Below, piece by piece: positions 60,611-64,000 of a DNA stretch of 64,000 nt (its first letter is position 1; each line of letters opens with the position of its first letter). The stretch comes from Shinella zoogloeoides. GTDB taxonomy: Bacteria; Pseudomonadota; Alphaproteobacteria; Rhizobiales; Rhizobiaceae. Made by a program: the position numbers and the translations under genes. The stretch lies in the NCBI RefSeq assembly GCF_030733845.1, contig NZ_CP132311.1:2669501-2733500 (forward strand), written 5' to 3'. The notes beneath the pieces are model-generated. The model did no database searches and was not told the origin of the DNA. It worked only from the letters and a program-made list of their open reading frames with translations.

Positions 60611-61360
60611 TCAGATGAGCCGGAGACGCAGTGCCACGGCGATCGCCTGCATGCGGTTGACGGCCTTGAGCTTGCGGGTCGCGCTCTTGAAATAGCTGCT
60701 GACCGTATAGACCGAAATACCGAGGATGGTGGCGATCTCGTCGCTGCTCTTGCCCGCCGCGGCCCAGCGCAGGCACTCGACCTCGCGGCTGGAGAGTTTT
60801 TCGCGGCTCGCGGTCGCGGCCACGAAGGTCTTTTCCAGGCATTCGAAAAGCTGGAGGGCCGAAAAATGCAGTTCCGACAGTTCCGGCCGGGCCAGCGGCG
60901 TGCGCGTGCCGGAAAACACCATCAGATAGGGATCCGAGGTCGTGGAATGCAGCAGGAACGCCGTGGAAGCCGAAAGGCCGTGGCTTTCGGCAAGCGCGAC
61001 GGCCTCGCCGGCCTGCGCGCTCTCCCAGTCGGCCGGGGCGAGAAGCGCACTGTCGCCCTGCACCGGCAACTTGGTCATGCCGGTGTCGATCGCCAGCCGG
61101 CTGACATGGAACAGGTTCATGGCATCGTATTTGCGCACCAGATCGGCCGGCCAGTTGCTGACGAGCAGGCGCTCGGAGAAGCGCTGCTGCTCGTTTGCCG
61201 GAAAACGAGACACCAGGAAATGGCTGAAGCGGAAGTGCTGGGCGCACTGGCGCATGAGGTGCAGGACTTCGTATTCGGTCTGCACGGATTCGATATTGGC
61301 CGAAGACAGGAATTCAGGCGACCAGCCCTGCCGCAGGAGCATGTTGTCTGGATCTCTCAT
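60611..61360 (-). CDS. LuxR-family regulator with autoinducer-binding-like domain
   Basis: 249 residues from the ATG at 61360 (GGAAACGGAA directly upstream; a TTG 12 bp earlier also starts the frame). Residues ~15-170 resemble the autoinducer-binding domain ([20 protein letters not shown]). The C-terminus is a GerE helix-turn-helix: [20 protein letters not shown], then [19 protein letters not shown]. No luxI-type synthase is in the window, so it may be a solo regulator. Faces the mnmA gene 158 bp away. Confidence 0.88.
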   Translation of the reverse strand: MRDPDNMLLRQGWSPEFLSSANIESVQTEYEVLHLMRQCAQHFRFSHFLVSRFPANEQQRFSERLLVSNWPADLVRKYDAMNLFHVSRLAIDTGMTKLPVQGDSALLAPADWESAQAGEAVALAESHGLSASTAFLLHSTTSDPYLMVFSGTRTPLARPELSELHFSALQLFECLEKTFVAATASREKLSSREVECLRWAAAGKSSDEIATILGISVYTVSSYFKSATRKLKAVNRMQAIAVALRLRLI

Positions 61361-61798
61361 TTCCGTTTCCAAAAGCCGGCGGGAGGTGCCGGACTCGTGT
61401 GTGTATTTTCGGTCCGGAAATTTTCAGGCGCACCCTTCAGGCAGGCGGCGCAAAAAACGCCGCGGAAGCCATATCCCGATGGGAAACAGCTCGCGGAGGG
61501 AATTCATTTGGATGCGTCCTGGAGGCTTCCGGTGGCATCGACCCGATGCCGGCCTCCGAATTTTGGCGCGTATTAGCAGTATTTGAATAAAATGGAAATG
61601 AAATATTTGCATGGCTCCCATGCCCTTCGCGCGCGGGAAAAGCCGACAAACGTAAGGGGAGGCAGCGCGTCGCGCGGAATGACTGCTCCGCCGAAGCCGC
61701 TCAAAAGATTAGAAAATTGTTAGCATGCGCTTAGGCAAATCTTAAATGTGGCGGGCTACAGTTCCGCCATATGGTCTTGAGTTTATGTAGAGAGTCCA
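61361..61798. other. 438-bp divergent regulatory region between the LuxR gene and sciP
   Basis: No gene supported. AT-rich from 61560 on. A GAGTC (GANTC) site lies 2 bp before the sciP ATG (61792-61796). CtrA-like TTAA/TTAG half-sites (about 61706-61747) occur but are not spaced well enough for a firm call. Confidence 0.45.
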
Positions 61799-62074
61799 AT
61801 GACCGAACTGATACGACCCCGCGTTAAATACGTCATCGGCCCCGATGGCAGCCCCCTGACGATCGCCGATTTGCCGCCTGCCAATACGCGGCGCTGGGTG
61901 ATCCGCCGGAAGGCAGAAGTCGTCGCCGCCGTACGCGGTGGCCTCCTGAGTCTCGAAGAAGCCTGCGAACGCTATACGCTGACGGTCGAAGAATTCCTGT
62001 CCTGGCAGTCTTCCATCAACGACCATGGTCTCGCCGGGCTGCGCACCACGCGCATCCAGCAGTACCGCCACTAG
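61799..62074 (+). CDS. sciP: CtrA inhibitor SciP (DUF1153)
   Basis: 91 residues, full length for the family: VKYVIGPDGSPLTIADLPPA at the start, RWVIRRKAEVVAAVRGGLLS and EEACERYTLTVEEFLSWQ form the helix-turn-helix. In Caulobacter SciP binds CtrA on DNA and blocks transcription of CtrA targets in G1. Located 1.9 kb from ctrA, in the usual rhizobial neighbourhood. A terminator follows. Confidence 0.93.
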   Translation: MTELIRPRVKYVIGPDGSPLTIADLPPANTRRWVIRRKAEVVAAVRGGLLSLEEACERYTLTVEEFLSWQSSINDHGLAGLRTTRIQQYRH

Positions 62075-62098
62075 CTTTTCCTTTTTATATCAAGACCC

Positions 62099-62121
62099 TG
62101 CGGCCGCTCAACGCGGCCGCA
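62099..62121. terminator. bidirectional terminator between sciP and pqiA-like gene
   Basis: TGCGGCCGC and GCGGCCGCA form a perfect 9-bp stem with loop TCAAC. A weak T-rich stretch (ATTTCATTT) follows on plus and a TATAAAAAGG stretch on minus. It includes the stop codon of the convergent pqiA-like gene. Confidence 0.75.
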
Positions 62122-62557
62122 ATTTCATTTGCAGAAGGCCGGTCATGATCGCCGAGGCGGCATAGAACCAGAGACCCGGCTGCGTGAAGGCCGAGGCCAT
62201 GCCGCTGGTCTTCGCCGCGACGATGACCAGCGCGACCAGCATCACATCCATCATCGACCATTTCCCGAGCACCGGCAGCAGCCGCGCGAGGAAACCCGCC
62301 TTGCCGTCCGGCTGCGGCGGCGCGGTCGCCTCCAACGCAATGCCGAACAGCTTGACGATCGGAAAGACGATGGAAAAGAGGCCGACCAGCACCGCCAGCC
62401 CGCCGTACCCCTGCCCCCAGAGCGAGAGGACGATGTCGATCAGCGAGGGCGTCTCGCTGAAGAAATAAAGCTTCTCGAAGCGCACGAGCGGCAGAACGAG
62501 GCCGAAGGCAAGGCACAGCGCGGAGAGAACGAGAAGGGCGGGAACGACAAGAATCAT
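62108..62557 (-). CDS. paraquat-inducible protein A-like membrane protein
   Basis: 149 residues with four hydrophobic segments. The core LVRFEKLYFFSETPSLIDIV plus a GKWSMMDVMLVALVI segment is typical of PqiA-family domains, which occur doubled in E. coli PqiA and single here. Likely envelope lipid-transport or membrane-stress related. Single gene, convergent with sciP. Confidence 0.85.
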   Translation of the reverse strand: MILVVPALLVLSALCLAFGLVLPLVRFEKLYFFSETPSLIDIVLSLWGQGYGGLAVLVGLFSIVFPIVKLFGIALEATAPPQPDGKAGFLARLLPVLGKWSMMDVMLVALVIVAAKTSGMASAFTQPGLWFYAASAIMTGLLQMKLRPR

Positions 62558-62672
62558 GAGGCACGACGCGGTTTCGACTGACCTTCCTTAACATCCGCGG
62601 TATCCCGATGCAGCACGGACTGTTCACCTCGGCGCGGCTTGCGGGCGCGGGCGGGACAAGAAAGGATGGCTC

Positions 62673-62702
62673 CAACGCAACACGGCGCAACGCAACACGG
62701 CA
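62673..62702. repeat. 15-bp tandem duplication
   Basis: CAACGCAACACGGC is repeated in tandem just upstream of the GNAT gene. It looks like a slippage duplication with no obvious function. Confidence 0.6.
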
Positions 62703-62714
62703 AGGAGCATCGCC

Positions 62715-62996
62715 ATGGACATCCTGCACGAAGACAACGGCTCGAAAGGCCGCTACCACACCACCGTCGAGGGGCACGAGGCGGAGGTGACCTATTCGCG
62801 CGCTTCGCCGCAACTCGTGATCGTCGACCATACCGGCGTGCCGGATGCGCTGCGCGGCAAGGGCGTCGGCCAGGCCCTGGCGGCCCATGCGGTGGAGGAT
62901 GCCCGCAGAGGCGGCTGGAAGATCATGCCGCTCTGCCCCTTCTTCCGGGCGCAGGCGATGCGCCACAAGGACTGGCAGGACGTCGTCAATCTCTGA
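62715..62996 (+). CDS. small GNAT-family N-acetyltransferase (YjdJ-like)
   Basis: 93 residues with AAGGAG upstream. The acetyl-CoA-binding motif is seen as PDALRGKGVGQALAAHAVED, followed by the PLCPFFRAQAMRH segment of the single-domain YjdJ/Gcn5-like group. These minimal acetyltransferases have unclear substrates. It ends just before a strong terminator. Confidence 0.9.
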   Translation: MDILHEDNGSKGRYHTTVEGHEAEVTYSRASPQLVIVDHTGVPDALRGKGVGQALAAHAVEDARRGGWKIMPLCPFFRAQAMRHKDWQDVVNL

Positions 62997-63013
62997 GAAC
63001 GGCAGGCAACGCG

Positions 63014-63057
63014 AAGAGCCCTCGTGAGCGGTCTTCCGGCCGCTCGCGAGGGTTCTT
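63014..63057. terminator. terminator hairpin between GNAT and fliJ-like genes
   Basis: AAGAGCCCTCGTGAGCGG and CCGCTCGCGAGGGTTCTT form an 18-bp stem (two non-Watson-Crick pairs) with an 8-nt loop. It separates convergent genes and probably works in both directions. Confidence 0.85.
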
Positions 63058-63071
63058 CAAATCTTAGCCGA

Positions 63072-63422
63072 TCAGGCGCGCATCCGGACCGCGTTGTCCC
63101 GCTCTTCCAGCGCCGAAGCCTTGGCGAATTCCGCCTCCGCCTCTTCCAGCGCCAGTTCGGCCGCATCCTGCTGCACCTTCAGTTCCCGGATGGAAACCTG
63201 GAGGTTGTCGGAGCGTTGCCGCGCCGCCTTGGCAAAGGTGGGATAGGCAAAATGGCCGGGATCGGTGATCCCCGACTTCTTTTCCTCGATGGCGATCTGG
63301 CTTTCCAGCTCCTTCGACATCCGTTCGAATTCGGACATCATCAGCTGCAGCTGGGCCAGTTGCCGTCTTTTGTCTTTCACCTGAAATTCCTTCAGGCGAA
63401 CTAGGCTCTCACGCGACTTCAT
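63072..63422 (-). CDS. fliJ: FliJ-like coiled-coil protein
   Basis: 116 residues from the ATG at 63422 (a longer frame runs into the ctrA regulatory region). MKSRESLVRLKEFQVKDKRR and the central and C-terminal helices (QLMMSEFERMSKELESQ, LKVQQDAAELALEEAEAEF) make an antiparallel coiled coil like flagellar export chaperone FliJ. Its place next to ctrA, divergently transcribed, is conserved in rhizobia. FliJ escorts export substrates to the flagellar ATPase FliI. Confidence 0.78.
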   Translation of the reverse strand: MKSRESLVRLKEFQVKDKRRQLAQLQLMMSEFERMSKELESQIAIEEKKSGITDPGHFAYPTFAKAARQRSDNLQVSIRELKVQQDAAELALEEAEAEFAKASALEERDNAVRMRA

Positions 63423-63953
63423 ACGCAATACTCCCGTGGATAGCGAGACCCCGGCATTGGAGCGAACAGCCACCGAAACAAGATGGCCGAGCGTTCGCCC
63501 CGCATTCCAAATCAGTGCCCGAAGCACGGCCTTCACCGCGCGCCGGAAACCGGCATTCACACCCGTAGCCCGGCAAAACCTGCCGAACCGTAAAAAAAAT
63601 TCAGCGAGATTAATAAAATCCTACCGCTGGTAACCTTTCGTTTACGGGCATCGTTAATCATAGGTTCGATGATTTAAGGCTCGGTAAATACGGTTCGCTA
63701 AAAAAGAGGTGGGTCGCATTGATGAGTCGAAAGAGTCGGTTAGGAATGTTTCTTAATGTAGAAAATTAAGAGATACATTTCCGATTTATGTGTGAAATCA
63801 GGAGTCTGCCTAAAATAATTAACAGATCGATACACCTTGCCAAAGTGAATCAGGATTTGTTAACCATTTCGTGGCAGCCTCCAAATCAGGCAACGACTGG
63901 ATCCGTATCGCGTAGGGGGCCAGGAACCTTGGGCGGCGGAAAAGGGGACAGAT
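63423..63953. promoter_or_regulatory. ctrA upstream regulatory region
   Basis: 531 bp without a gene between divergent fliJ-like and ctrA. AT-rich from 63590 on. It contains four GANTC sites: GAGTC at 63724-63728, 63733-63737 and 63802-63806, and GAATC at 63847-63851. A TTAACCAT string is at about 63858 and TTAACAG at about 63820, the latter resembling CtrA half-sites. In Caulobacter, ctrA transcription depends on GANTC methylation state and CtrA autoregulation. Confidence 0.7.
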
Positions 63954-64000
63954 ATGCGGGTTCTACTCATTGAGGACGACAGCGCGACGGCGCAGAGCAT
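63954..64000 (+). CDS. ctrA: cell-cycle response regulator CtrA, 5' end only (runs off window)
   Basis: Fifteen complete codons are visible: MRVLLIEDDSATAQS, the invariant N-terminus of alphaproteobacterial CtrA, with the acidic pair E7-D8/D9 of the receiver pocket. AAGGGGAC lies 5-12 bp before the ATG. CtrA is the OmpR-type master regulator of cell cycle, motility and division. The sciP and fliJ-like neighbours support the call. Confidence 0.93.
   Translation, partial: MRVLLIEDDSATAQS

Noticed and set aside
63590..63900. Firm CtrA binding sites of the form TTAA-N7-TTAAC upstream of ctrA
   Set aside because: TTAAC strings occur, but none has the second half-site at the right spacing, so only weak half-sites are noted.
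1..64000. CRISPR array
   Set aside because: The only short regular repeats (22342-22433 and 19899-19938) have units of 23-24 bp with 7-8 nt variable parts, far too short for spacers, and no cas gene is present.

Overview
The window looks like chromosome from an alphaproteobacterium of the Rhizobiales, most likely Rhizobiaceae. The right end carries the cell-cycle block of that order: a sciP-type DUF1153 gene, a pqiA-like gene, a fliJ-like gene and the first codons of ctrA, next to mnmA and an elongator tRNA-Met. Composition is GC-rich, catabolic ABC-transporter operons are numerous, and small orphan genes are typical of rhizobia. No rRNA operon, CRISPR array or replication origin is visible.

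Layout. (1) 1-10 kb: 5' part of an ABC solute-binding protein, a lone FMN/Fe-S glutamate-synthase-like protein, a Nudix hydrolase, a patatin lipoprotein, and an FAD monooxygenase / oxidoreductase / MFS operon divergent from a marR gene with two matching palindromic operators. (2) 10-19.7 kb: one co-directional block with a PgtC-PgtB-PgtA-like sensing triad (periplasmic binding protein, histidine kinase, sigma-54 activator), a textbook sigma-54 promoter, an ABC importer whose binding protein is a paralogue of the sensor, and a histidine phosphatase. This reads as a self-contained uptake and sensing system for a phosphorylated or phosphonate-like compound. (3) 19.9-26 kb: insertion-sequence graveyard with a decayed ISNCY, an IS110, an intact-looking IS21, orphan IS end repeats and a broken IS3. 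(4) 26-33.4 kb: an RsbQ/KAI2-like hydrolase overlapping a PAS histidine kinase, with a divergent receiver gene; cspA; a PHB-depolymerase-type esterase; and a cluster of very small genes including two paralogous 40-residue membrane proteins. (5) 33.9-44 kb: a Liv-type ABC importer, with permease and ATPase fused in one gene, divergent from an RpiR regulator and four catabolic genes (isochorismatase-like, glutamine-synthetase-like, N-formylglutamate-amidohydrolase-like, class III aminotransferase). This looks like a gamma-glutamylation route for an unknown amine or amide.

(6) 44-58.7 kb is accessory DNA. It holds a 1450-residue STAND/NACHT-type ATPase with a C-terminal PD-(D/E)XK-like domain; an XRE-controlled nuclease-like gene with a leader mini-ORF and a small partner; and a mobile cassette of terminase large subunit, DUF5681 protein and ParB-DNA methyltransferase, divergent from DUF3489, DUF2924 and a large serine recombinase. 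There are no capsid, portal or tail genes. This region is the best candidate for an undescribed system. (7) 59-64 kb is conserved core: tRNA-Met, mnmA, a LuxR regulator, sciP, pqiA-like, a small GNAT, fliJ-like and ctrA, with a cluster of GANTC sites upstream of ctrA.

All functions are inferred from reading the sequence. No database search was run.
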